A stretch of 64,000 bases of DNA from the NCBI GenBank assembly GCA_958450325.1, contig OY288257.1, positions 35,262,647 to 35,326,646 of the forward strand. The letters are read 5' to 3'. The position numbers and the translations under genes were made by a program. Under the pieces are notes generated by a model. That model searched no databases and was not told the DNA's origin. It worked only from the letters and a program-made list of their open reading frames with translations. The first letter of the stretch is position 1; each line of letters opens with the position of its first letter. This stretch comes from Agrostemma githago (lineage: Eukaryota; Streptophyta; Magnoliopsida; Caryophyllales; Caryophyllaceae). Below are positions 11,436-20,846 of this stretch, one piece after another.

Positions 11436-11443
11436 TATATATA
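11436..11443 (+). promoter_or_regulatory. Putative TATA box of G1 LTR
   Basis: TATATATA followed by CCCCCCT. The same TATATATACCCCCC context occurs in the T1 LTR (minus, 20014-20001). Confidence 0.6.
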
Positions 11444-12522
11444 CCCCCCTCTTGTATTAAGACACTATGTTATGTTATATTTTAGACTTCTCCTTAAACC
11501 CTAGACTACTTTAGGTTAGATTAGATTAGATTAGAGTAGATTAGTCGGTAATTAGTAGTTAATCTTAGATTAGCTCTTGTATTAAGGGAATTCATCAAGA
11601 TCTCCACCAAGATTGACAACCTTGGTGTTTTGTTTTGGGTTTTCTTCATTAATGCAAGTTTTAATCTTTCCTCTTCACTAGTATGGTATAATCTTCTCAT
11701 CTTTTTACTCTTAATCTTGTTTAGTTATCCAAGTTTACAGTTTTGTTATAGTTTGTTCTTATTCTTGTTAGTTTCATAATGTATGTTGGATGCTTGTGTT
11801 GTTTCCTCTTGTTTATGTTGGTTTCTCCTTTAGATATGTTAGAGTAGTGTTCTTGCTAGGGTTAGTAAGGTGATTAGGGTGTTAATTGAATGATTAAGGG
11901 ATTGTTGGAGATGTTGGTGGAAGATTTGGGTTTCCTCTTGGTTTGGTGCACATCACTTGTTTGTTGAAATGCTTGAATGACTAAGTAGTTGTGAATGCTT
12001 GTTCTTCTTGCCTTTCTCTTGTGGGTGTTAGTTTGTTTGTGGGTTCGGTTCCCTCACTAAGTTGCGAGAGCCCGGTGAGGACGACCCCTAGGTCAGTCTA
12101 AGTTGCGAGAGCCCAGATTCGACCTAGGCCTATAGCGTGCTAGTAACCCCGATTGTGTTGTGTATCGCCGAGTTGGGTTCTAGGTGGAACCTCTAGGTGG
12201 GTCTAAATTGCGAGAGCCCGGACCAACCTAGATCACCCTACTACCTCCTTCACTGTAGTCCTCCCTTGACCATTCCGTTACCCCTTTGACCCCGACCTAA
12301 TCCTAGCCTGTTTTCCTTAGTTGTTCTTCTTAGTCATAGTCTAGTCTTCTCCCTTTCTATCATTTTCTAGTTTAGCTCGTTGACTTAGTCTCGTATTTGG
12401 GCCGACCTAGTCTAGACGCCTCTTACCGTCCCCGTGGATTCGACCCAACTTACCCTATCTACCCTAGTTAGGTTAGCCGGTTATATTATTGACGGTTGGG
12501 ACGTGACGAATCCTTACCATCA

Positions 12523-13069
12523 TATAGGCAAGGCTAGGGCACCCGGTTTAGGGTTACTCGACCGAGTAAAGGGCCAACTCGGTCGAGTGGCCCGTGATGC
12601 CAGCCGTCGGGCTCGAAATAGGCCCACTCGATCGAGTGGGTGGGTCACTCGATCGAGTGGGTGGGTCACTCGATCGAGTGGCCCAGTCGGGTTGCACGGG
12701 TCCATTGTTTTGGACCTTGACTTTGGGTGTTTGATGGGTTTTGCGTTTGACTTGGACTTTTGATGGTCGTATGGCTGTTTTTGTGTGTCTCGGAAACGAC
12801 TTTGACCGGGGTTGACCCAATCGTAAAAAGTCGGTTTTAATTCCGGTGTCGATTTTGGCCCAAATTAGTCTTGTTTGACTCGGAACGATCCACTGGGCCT
12901 GGATTTGAGGTCCGTTTGGTGAGATTTGTACTCCGTAAGTGTGTTAGCCAACGATTAATGGATTTGAGCCCGTATCCGAGCGCATGGAAACACGTTAGCG
13001 TCCGATCATCATCGGGTGTTTTTTGGAAACTGCCATAGACACCTGGCGGTCAAAATGCGGGTGTCTACA
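12523..13069 (-). repeat. T1a 3' LTR, truncated
   Basis: Matches 20011-20557 over the full 547 bp with four substitutions. It starts (minus) TGTAGACACCC and stops inside the TATATATA box where G1 was inserted. It contains a copy of the CTCG-RY-CGAG array at 12553-12682. Confidence 0.9.
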
Positions 13070-13083
13070 GAGCCCCCACTCTG
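13070..13083 (-). promoter_or_regulatory. Polypurine tract of T1a
   Basis: On the minus strand AGAGTGGGGGCTC directly precedes the TGTAGACACC start of the 3' LTR. Confidence 0.5.
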
Positions 13084-15628
13084 ACTGAGGCTTGGACAAG
13101 GCGAAAGTCAGAGTAGCTACCAAGCCCGTTATGACCTGGTAGACTTCCGGTCGGGTTGTTTATAGTCCGTTGGACTCGCGTGAAGGGCTCGCCAGCCGCA
13201 AGACAGAAATCATACCTGAGCTTGATGATTGTACTCCGTGGGGAATTTGGGCTTGTCGCGTAAGCCCTGGGTGTGCCTGTGTGTTGGCCCATCCCGTGCT
13301 ATCCCGGAGAATGCTGCTGGGGAGATTTGATGACTTGCATGTCTTCGCTTGAGTCGTACCTGTATAAGTCACATAAAAATGTATGCAACACGTAGGTAGT
13401 AAAATGACTCGTGCTGGGGAAAATGATTTTTGAAGTTTTTTGAAATTTTGAATTTGAAATCCTGAAACCGATCACGAGCTAGGTTTTCAAAATGGAAAGG
13501 GATACAAAAGAAATTCGCAGTTTAAATAGACTCAAATCTGACCTTGTCGAAAAAGATCTTTTTTTCAAATGGCTAAATTTTGCAAATTTCAAAGCAGAAT
13601 TTGAAGAGAGAGGCCTGCTGACAAACTCGACTCTGGACGTGACCGGACGAGTTGACAGACACGACTGGACTCTCGAAGGGTTGGACCGTGATTCGGTAGG
13701 ATATTGGGCCGCCTAACAAAACTCTTAAGTCGCGCTATCCCGTAGCCTAGGCAAGTGGCAACACGGTCGCACATCGAAATGGGATAGATATGCTATGGGG
13801 GGATTGCAGTAGCCTGTAATGAGACTGTTTTAGTCTGGTGCCCTTCTGGATTTCCTTTTTTAGGATACATTTCCAAAGTGGGTATTGCCTCGAGTCCTGA
13901 CAGATTCTTGTCTTCGACTGAGCCGAGTACTAGGACACACTACAGAAAGGAGGCTAGATTTTGAAATTATTTATCTTGATTTTGTGAGTGGATGGAGGTC
14001 TTCTGTCTAAGAAAAGCCCCCAGGACAACAAAGCTAGCTGTTTAGAACACGATGGTGTCATAACCGGAATAATGACGCTTTTTGAATGTGTGTCAATGTG
14101 AGTGGTTGTGCCTCTGTTGAAAGGCTGCCTACGTATTCACGTGTAGTGAAATCAAACCATGCCGTAGTTCAGTGGCGGAAGATGTATTATGGTGCCTATT
14201 CTAATAGGACCTTGTGTGTAACTAGCCATAATGACGGTGTAGGCTAGGTGCATTCCCAGTGATGTCTTGATCAAAGGGCTTGAATGGTTAGGATATTAAT
14301 CCTGTGACTGTGAGCGTTCTCCGGGGTAGCCCCCAGAGGTGGTGTGAACTATTTGGGCATGTTCTATGCCGACTGCAAGTTGAGTTCCCGTGTTCGAGGT
14401 TGGTAACTGGTTTGGATGAGGAGAATTGGGACGGGATTTTAACGAGTTTTGCTCTCGGGGATTTTAACGAGTTTTGCTCTCGAGGATTTGATGTATTTGG
14501 GAATGTGGTGCTAGGAAGTAAATGGCCTTGATGACTCGAAATCTGGAGCTCGGTTCTGTGGAGCTAAGGCTTCGAGAGCCGGTTTGATAATGCGGTATCT
14601 GGTTTTGATGTCTGGCCCTAATTGTTAGGGGTATGCTATGGAGCTTGAATCCTCAAAATTCCTGGCTGTCTCTGGCCTGGGTCTCGGGAAGGTCTTGAGG
14701 GTTGTAATGTGGGAAGGCTGAGTGTGGTGTTAGCTGACCAGTTTGATTGTTATTCCCCTATTGGATGGCATGGATAATTTTGAATTTGACCGTACCTTGG
14801 TCAAAGGATTTTCACTTGAGTTGACCGTTGACCACGGTCATGGGTATTTGATTTTCTTATTGACCTCTTAGCCGCTGTCATGGGTTTTGATAATTTTGAC
14901 CGTATCCTGGTCATGGGGCTTTCACTGGAATTGACCGTTGACCACGGTCATGGGTATTCTGAATTTTTTGATGATGGCCTGCTTTTTTTGTTTTGGCCTT
15001 TTGCTTTTTTTTTCATGGACTTTCGATTTTTTTTTTTTTGTGTCCAGTTTTCTTTTTTTTGATGGCCTTCTTTTTGCTTTGGCCCTTTCTTTTTTTTTCT
15101 TTTTTTTTTGACTTTTGATTTTTTTTTTGTCCAGTGTTCTTTCGTTTTTTTTTTTGCCGGTCAGACTAACACCTAAGGTAGGGATTGGTCAGTCTTATTA
15201 GAGAGGTGTTTTATTGTGGGAAATGGGCTTGCCTCCCGTCTTGAACCCAAACTAGGAGATTACCTAGATTTGTCATAGGATTCGACACCGCTCCTGCTAC
15301 GGGTAGTTATGTGGTTTTTCTATACCAGACACGGAATAGGTAAAAAGAAAACACGGGCTTGGTTTCCTGCAGTCATTATAGATGTGCCTATAATAGTCAC
15401 GTGCGTGTGCTCACAGTGTATGATGGTGTTCATCATGCTCTCGGAAACACGTAAGGAAAATATATATGAGAAACAGGAAAGCTGATTTTATTGGATTCTG
15501 AAAAGGAAGACAGAATACAATTGACTATGACTCTGACTTTGACTTTGACTTCGAAGGGAATAGTACATCCTAGAATCGGACTCAGACTCGGACTCAAATC
15601 AGATCCGGACTCTCGGATAATGTTGTCG
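13084..15628 (-). other. T1a internal region without recognisable genes
   Basis: Frames here are short and show no retrotransposon domains on either strand. Visible structure includes a direct repeat of a TTTTAACGAGTTTTGCTCTC unit (14435-14482), a duplicated segment containing GTTGACCACGGTCATGGGTA (about 14780-14855 and 14895-14960), and two T-rich copies of about 85 bp (14973-15145) ending in TGTCCAGT. Confidence 0.6.
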
Positions 15629-16447
15629 TTAGTCGTCGGCTTTTAAGGACTCGAGTTGATGTCCAGTATAGCCTTTAGTAGAAACTTCACCCAGATCTTC
15701 ATTGTGTCGAAGATCGTCTTCAATCGTAATGCCCATTTCTGTAAGTACGGCAAAGTTTGAAATGCCGGCATACCTAAGATGGACGCGGTAAGAAGGTAGG
15801 AGGTTGTTGATGAAGGCCTCCACTAGTGTCTTCTCGTTGGGCTTGTTTACCAACTTTACACTCTCGGCCCTCCATCTTTGAAGATATTTAGTGAACCCTT
15901 CTTTGGGCTCTTGGGCCATCACTTCCAGAGTACGCATTGTAGTCTGGATTTCGATATTATCAGCGTAGTTCCGAGCGAACTCCGTTGCCACGTCATCCCA
16001 AGTCGGGTATTTCTTGGAATCGAGCCTGTAGTACCAGGCTTTGGGGTGCTTCTGGAGGGAGGAAGGGAATAAGTGCTTAAACATGGTGGCCTTTACCCCT
16101 TGGACCACCATGAAATCTTTGAAAGCCCGGATGTGATGGACCGGGTCTCCAGTACCCTCAAACATTGGAATTCCCGTAATGTTGAGGTTGGCAGGTAGCT
16201 CGTCATTCAAAGGTGAATAAGTACGAGCATTTTCGGTGTGGATCGAGTTGTTCGTCGATAGGTGGACTTGCTCTTCGAGCCTACGAACAACACTGATCAA
16301 CTCGGCTATGGGCCCAGTGGGCTCAGCTCCTTCAACTGGGGCCGTTTTCTCCACGGTGCTTAGGCGGGTGGATAAAGTCGCTTGGTTAGCCTGAATGGCA
16401 GCCAGTTGAGTCTCAATCTTGGGCAGAGCATTTTTCAAATCGTCCAT
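15629..16447 (-). CDS. T1a Gag polyprotein
   Basis: 272 residues. Residues about 1-75 form a heptad-rich coiled coil (LPKIETQLAAIQANQATLST, then VVRRLEEQV). Residues about 95-235 match the plant Retrotrans_gag fold: PMFEGTGDPVHHIRAF, FPSSLQKHPKAWYYRL, a TWDDVATEFARNY block, and FTKYLQRWR leading to VEAFINNLLPSYR. This is the capsid-like assembly domain of Tat/Ogre-type gypsy elements. The frame ends at residue 272 without a CCHC knuckle or protease, so the product is a shortened Gag. It lacks internal stops, consistent with the element's young age. The start is the first ATG upstream of the coiled coil, about 1.4 kb downstream of the primer site. Packaging would require proteins from an autonomous relative. 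Confidence 0.85.
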   Translation of the reverse strand: MDDLKNALPKIETQLAAIQANQATLSTRLSTVEKTAPVEGAEPTGPIAELISVVRRLEEQVHLSTNNSIHTENARTYSPLNDELPANLNITGIPMFEGTGDPVHHIRAFKDFMVVQGVKATMFKHLFPSSLQKHPKAWYYRLDSKKYPTWDDVATEFARNYADNIEIQTTMRTLEVMAQEPKEGFTKYLQRWRAESVKLVNKPNEKTLVEAFINNLLPSYRVHLRYAGISNFAVLTEMGITIEDDLRHNEDLGEVSTKGYTGHQLESLKADD

Positions 16448-17843
16448 TTTGCGTTGGTATTTGGTTTCGGGTGGCCTGTCTATAAGAACACCACGTAATC
16501 AGAAAAGTTGCTTCGGAACTCTAACTCACCAAGGCATAGGAAACAGCGCAAGAGGAGGGACGGCCCCAGTTTGACTCGGGTTAGACTCCCCTAAGACAAA
16601 TGTGTAGGGTACGATTCTCGGAGTGACTGTGATTAATCACTCCGTCGGAGAATAGCCCCCAATGTGAGACTAAGGACCTAGATGGTGTGGCATCTTAAGT
16701 GACTCGAAAGTAGGGTACGTGAGACACGTGTAAGACATGACCCTTAGAGCAATCGTGATTGATCGCTCTGCTAAGGGGTAGCCCCCGAGTGGGTTTGAAG
16801 ATTTTGTTAAGACTCGAGTGTGGGACGAGTGACCCTTAGACGTAAGGAACGTGAACCTTTTGTTATAGGGCTATGCCTTGTAAAAGGTTGACTTGGAAAA
16901 GACACCTAGACGGGTGACTTGTGAAATGTGGGCCTTCCTTAGGATTCGGCGGGTGGGCCTAGTCCTGTTCGAAGGAAGGTTCACGTGAGACATCCCCAGA
17001 CTTTTGGACTCGATTGTGTTAACGGGCCCTCCTTTGTAGGAGTATGTCCTACGTAGGTGGGCCTTGCCTTAGTCTAATAAGGCGGACTGGGATAGGGGAG
17101 AAACTCGTGATGTAAGATCGACAGAGTTTCGACGCTACGGACCTTGACAACTTAAGACACGACCTGACACTGCTAAATACGGGAAGTCCTAAGGAGAAGA
17201 AGGTTTTGAAAATTGATGATTTTTGAAAAAGGACCGAGTGGACTCGGTGAATGGCCCAAATTTCCGAAAAAAAAAAGACGAAAAGTCATTGGGCCACAGG
17301 TTTTGAAAGTTCGAAAGTATTTTCGAGTTTTGAATCGGGCAGCATACCGTCTAGAAAATAGGCTTTTTTGAGTAAAATCATAAATCCTAAATTCGGTATG
17401 TGTCCCGGGTTTTGAAATTGAATAGTTTGAAAAAAGATGCAATCTTGAAAAATTGACGGTTTTTGAAAATGACACGGAAACCAAGTAGCATGTAGTCACA
17501 CAAGCATTATAACGACGCCATGTATGCTCTATACTAAGTCTCGGTCGGTCTATAGGGGGTCTATACCAGTGTACATAGTCTAGACGTTGATCGGGACGGA
17601 CTTCCTAAGTCGAGTTGATCTTAGAACATGCCGCGAAACGCACTCGAATCGACTATGGACACCTTTTGACATATCCATATTGGAGTACATCAACGGTATA
17701 GTGGGACGTCGGTCGCGAGTAGCGGCCCGGGAAAATATGGGTTATGCATGAACCGTAGAACTAAAACGCGTATTGTATTTGTCAAACGATTTCTATTCGA
17801 GTCTCACCCTGAGGATGCCGATGGTAAGTCACACATCAGTTAA
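16448..17843 (-). other. T1a 5' leader between primer site and gag
   Basis: About 1.4 kb without a convincing gene. It is GC-moderate and contains many ACTCG/CGAGT words. A leader of this length is common in Tat/Ogre elements. Confidence 0.5.
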
Positions 17844-17861
17844 TCCCCAGCGGAGTCGCCA
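17844..17861 (-). promoter_or_regulatory. Primer binding site of T1a
   Basis: On the minus strand TGGCGACTCCGCTGGGGA follows the LTR end (CCACA) after a 3-base spacer. The initial TGG suits pairing with a tRNA CCA end. A near-identical site (TGACGACTCCGCTGGGG) follows the other T1 LTR at 50213. I could not assign the tRNA. Confidence 0.7.
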
Positions 17862-18660
17862 AATTGTGGACATGACATAGGTCCACCCCGACGCGGCCAC
17901 GCGCAGGTTTGGGTAGGCGAATGAATCTCCATATGAGAAGGATCGAATTGAAATTTAGGTCTATGTGGAGTCGCCACCGAATTTTATGGTTATTCGGAAC
18001 CATTCGAGCCCACTCTATGTCGTAGTGGGCCGTATACAAAATACGGCCCATTTCCGATGTCAGAGTTTATTGGGCTCGTCCCTTTGCATTTGATACCAAT
18101 ACCGACGTTATCGGATATTGTGTATTGAATGACTCTCGTTCGCCAACGGTTTCGGGCATCCGGAAACCAAGATTCTGAGTAAGGGGTGAGGGTACGTGTT
18201 GGGAAGCCCACAAAGGACACCCAACCCCGCCCGCAGATTAGCGGCCTCTACTAAGAATTTGAATGACTTACAATACGCGCGTTAGTAAAACGGGAAAAAT
18301 GCTTATGCAAACATTGTTTTTCCTAGGCATGTGAGTGAAATTGAAAAGTGGGTTTCTATGTCAATTTAATGCAATTAATTTTACGTCAAAGTGGAATTTT
18401 AGCATGTTGGTTCATTTAGTACAATAAACGAACAATAATTAAATTGACAAAAGAAATAACAAACGCGTTAGTAACGATGTAATGAATAATAACGGTTTGT
18501 GCAATATGATATGAGATGAAAAGGTGCAAATATGAGATGCATGGTTTGAAAAGATAGTAATACACATGGTTAATTAAACACGTGTTGACATAAATCATAA
18601 ATTACTACCGAGTTTTGAAAATAGAATAATGTACGATTTGTTGTGTTTAATCATTATGAG

Positions 18661-18888
18661 GCTACTCGGCCGAGTGGTCGACGGACTCGATCGAGTAGAC
18701 CCGTAAAAGACGATTCTGCTTTGCGTTATGGACCATACTCGGCCGAGTCATTGACTGACTCGGTCGAGTACATGGCCACTCGACCGAGTCACTGTGAGAC
18801 TTGATCGAGTGGGGGTCGTAATTAACGTTCTGACTCGATTTTGTGATGTCACTCGATCGAGTGACTAAGGCACTCGGTCGAGTGACAT
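18661..18888. repeat. Palindrome array, CTCG-RY-CGAG type (transcribed side)
   Basis: About eight units of ACTCG[AT, AC, GT or GC]CGAGT, with one ACTTGATCGAGT variant, spaced irregularly. It lies about 1.1 kb downstream of the TATA box. Confidence 0.9.
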
Positions 18889-20006
18889 CTGTACGAACTT
18901 GGTTCGTTTGCAATTTTATATTGATTTTCGAAATTGCTTTAGATTTTTGATGAATCGACGGTTTTACCGAATTGGGCATAAGTATTGCATGACCTATGCT
19001 CGATTCGGGTTTTTTATAAATCATTGACTTTGTTAAACTGAATATAAATATTGTTGAATTTATACCCGATTCTAAAGTTGAATACTCATCATATCCCATA
19101 TTCGATTATTGAATCGATATGGGATATTTAGAGTGAAAAATAAAAAAGATGGATTAATTTTAGTCGCTTTGAATTAATTCTCGTGATATGAATAAATCAC
19201 GTTAATTAATTCATATGACTTGATTGTTAGATTCGATATCCAATTATGGAATTGGTATCGAATCTAAAATCGACGCTTTACTTGAATAATAAAAAAAAAG
19301 AACTTGATTCCCTCGACTTCTCCGACATCGAAATAAATCCCTAGGGATTGTGATGTCGGATCCGTGTCAACGGGTTTCGACCCTTATTAAAATTGATTTT
19401 AGAAAATTGATGAATGCAAAATTGATGATGATGATAACGAGAAATAATAGCGAATTGTTGTTTAAGTTGATTTATCTCAATAATCAAATAGTCGGGGTAC
19501 CGGGATAAACGACCGACGACGCGTGTGCAGTACACTTGTATATGCGGTTTTCCTTATCCCGGTATCCTTCTTATTCGACACAAATCGATAAATATTTTAA
19601 TGTTGTGATATTAGTAGTATTATCGATATTATGATGCAATGAATAAAATAATAAAAAAAAAACGAAAAAAAAGATGGAGAAGAGGAGGACGGACGACGAG
19701 AAGAGAGGGAGAAGAAAAGAGGGTTTTGACACCCTCAACCTACATGTTCTTGTCTCGGTGCGGACTCGTAACCGTGGCTTCAACACAAGAGTCTTCGAGG
19801 TTTTATGTAGATCAAGTTATGGTGGCTCGGGATTGATTTCCTAAAACTAGGTTTAAGGTTTTTTTGCTAGTGTAGGATTACTAGGTTTTGATTAGGGTTT
19901 GTAAGGATGTAGTGTGTGTGTATGGTTGTCCTAGAGTGTACTAGGGTTGTAAAGGGTGTAAAAGCTAGGGTTTGTAAGAGGTTGTAAAGATTTGTTGCAT
20001 GGGGGG

Positions 20007-20014
20007 TATATATA
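20007..20014 (-). promoter_or_regulatory. Putative TATA box of T1a LTR
   Basis: TATATATA in the context GCCTATATATACCCCCC on the minus strand. The upstream palindrome array begins about 28 bp away. The equivalent box in the 3' LTR is the breakpoint at 12523. Confidence 0.6.
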
Positions 20015-20041
20015 GGCAAGGCTAGGGCACCCGGTTTAGGG

Positions 20042-20170
20042 TTACTCGACTGAGTAGAGGGCCAACTCGGTCGAGTGGCCCGTGATGCCAGCCGTCGGGC
20101 TCGAAATAGGCCCACTCGATCGAGTGGGTGGGTCACTCGATCGAGTGGGTGGGTCACTCGATCGAGTGGC
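20042..20170. repeat. Palindrome array, CTCG-RY-CGAG type (promoter side)
   Basis: Five units. Three are perfect CACTCGATCGAGTG palindromes in a strict 21-bp tandem (spacer GGTGGGT); the other two are ACTCGGTCGAGT and a degenerate ACTCGACTGAGT. The same array is present in the truncated 3' LTR (12553-12682). Confidence 0.9.
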
Positions 20171-20609
20171 CCAGTCGGGTTGCACGGGTCCATTGTTTTG
20201 GACCTTGACTTTGGGTGTTTTATGGGTTTTGCGTTTGACTTGGACTTTTGATGGTCGTATGGCTGTTTTTGTGTGTCTCGGAAACGACTTTGACCGGGGT
20301 TGACCCAATCGTAAAAAGTCGGTTTTAATTCCGGTGTCGATTTTGGCCCAAATTAGTCTTGTTTGACTCGGAACGATCCACTGGGCCTGGATTTGAGGTC
20401 CGTTTGGTGAGATTTGTACTCCGTAAGTGTGTTAGCCAACGATTAATGGATTTGAGCCCGTATCCGAGCGCATGGAAACACGTTAGCGTCCGATCATCAT
20501 CGGGTGTTTTTTGGAAACTGCCATAGACACCTGGCAGTCAAAATGCGGGTGTCTACAGAAGGATATGAGGAAGTAAGGTGGGACTGTATTTAAGAAAATT
20601 TGGAAACCT

Positions 20610-20846
20610 GTGCAACAGCCGCTGCAGAAATCTGTACAACAGCCTCTACAAAAGAATATCCTACAAGGTGTTCAGACAAACAAAACTGTGACTTCAAGTA
20701 GTCCTAAGAATGGTGGTATGGCTTCCCCTATTAGAACCTACGTGGAAGTGCTAGAGGATGAGTCTGATGTGGTTCGAGTGGCTGAAACTCAACTGGTTGA
20801 TGAAGAAATGGGTAAGCTCTCCTCTATCTTAATTCCTAATGAATAA
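20610..20846 (+). pseudogene. LINE-A ORF1, C-terminal fragment
   Basis: 78 residues, Gln-rich at the start with a repeat of QQPLQKS-like units, then an acidic end. The stop TAA overlaps the ORF2 start by 8 bases. The RNA-binding N-terminal part lies beyond the T1a junction and is not present. Confidence 0.6.

Larger units (their letters stand above)
6896..12522 (+). mobile_element. G1 gypsy element, right piece with 3' LTR
   Basis: This is the plus-strand counterpart of 1610-5990: palindrome array, non-coding region, polypurine tract and 3' LTR. A foreign solo LTR at 7351-8684 interrupts it. Its CA terminus at 12522 abuts T1 LTR sequence that begins in the middle of a TATA box, so this element inserted into that LTR. 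It most likely completes the element begun at 1-1609, with about 60 bp lost at the junction. Confidence 0.65.
10915..12522 (+). repeat. G1 3' LTR
   Basis: A 1608 bp LTR starting TGATAAGTGTC and ending TTACCATCA. It carries a palindrome array (11254-11382), a TATA box (11436-11443) and three copies of a TAAGTTGCGAGAGCCC motif (about 12059, 12107, 12204). The bases after its end (TATAG) continue the interrupted T1 LTR. Confidence 0.75.
12523..20557 (-). mobile_element. T1a: young gag-only Tat/Ogre-like LTR retrotransposon
   Basis: Minus-strand order: 5' LTR (20557-17865), primer site, gag (16447-15629), non-coding internal DNA with T-rich repeats, polypurine tract, and a truncated 3' LTR (13069-12523). 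No protease, reverse transcriptase or integrase sequence is visible in the 4.8 kb internal region, so it is non-autonomous, resembling the TR-GAG class described in plants. The 547 bp shared by the two LTRs differ at 4 sites by my reading (about 0.7%), indicating recent insertion. It interrupts a LINE at 20558. Its 3' LTR was later broken by G1. Confidence 0.8.
17865..20557 (-). repeat. T1a 5' LTR
   Basis: 2693 bp, minus-strand TGTAGACACCC...GACATGTCCACA-like ends (plus-strand left edge TGTGGACATGACATAG). Its ends also match the solo LTR at 52433-54739. It contains a promoter-side palindrome array, a TATA box and a downstream array. The next bases (GAAGG, 20558-20562) are the LINE flank. Confidence 0.85.

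Noticed and set aside
12434..12820. Frames encoding TRSSDPPTRSS-like peptides on both strands
   Set aside because: They are translations of the CTCGATCGAG palindrome array, open in several frames because the repeat lacks stops.
13160..13774. Short frames on both strands in the T1a internal region
   Set aside because: No domain, no conservation that I can see, and located where the element has lost pol.
20042..20170. Regular repeats with spacers resembling a CRISPR array
   Set aside because: Units are short palindromes with repeated spacers inside an LTR of a plant retrotransposon; there are no unique spacers and no cas genes.
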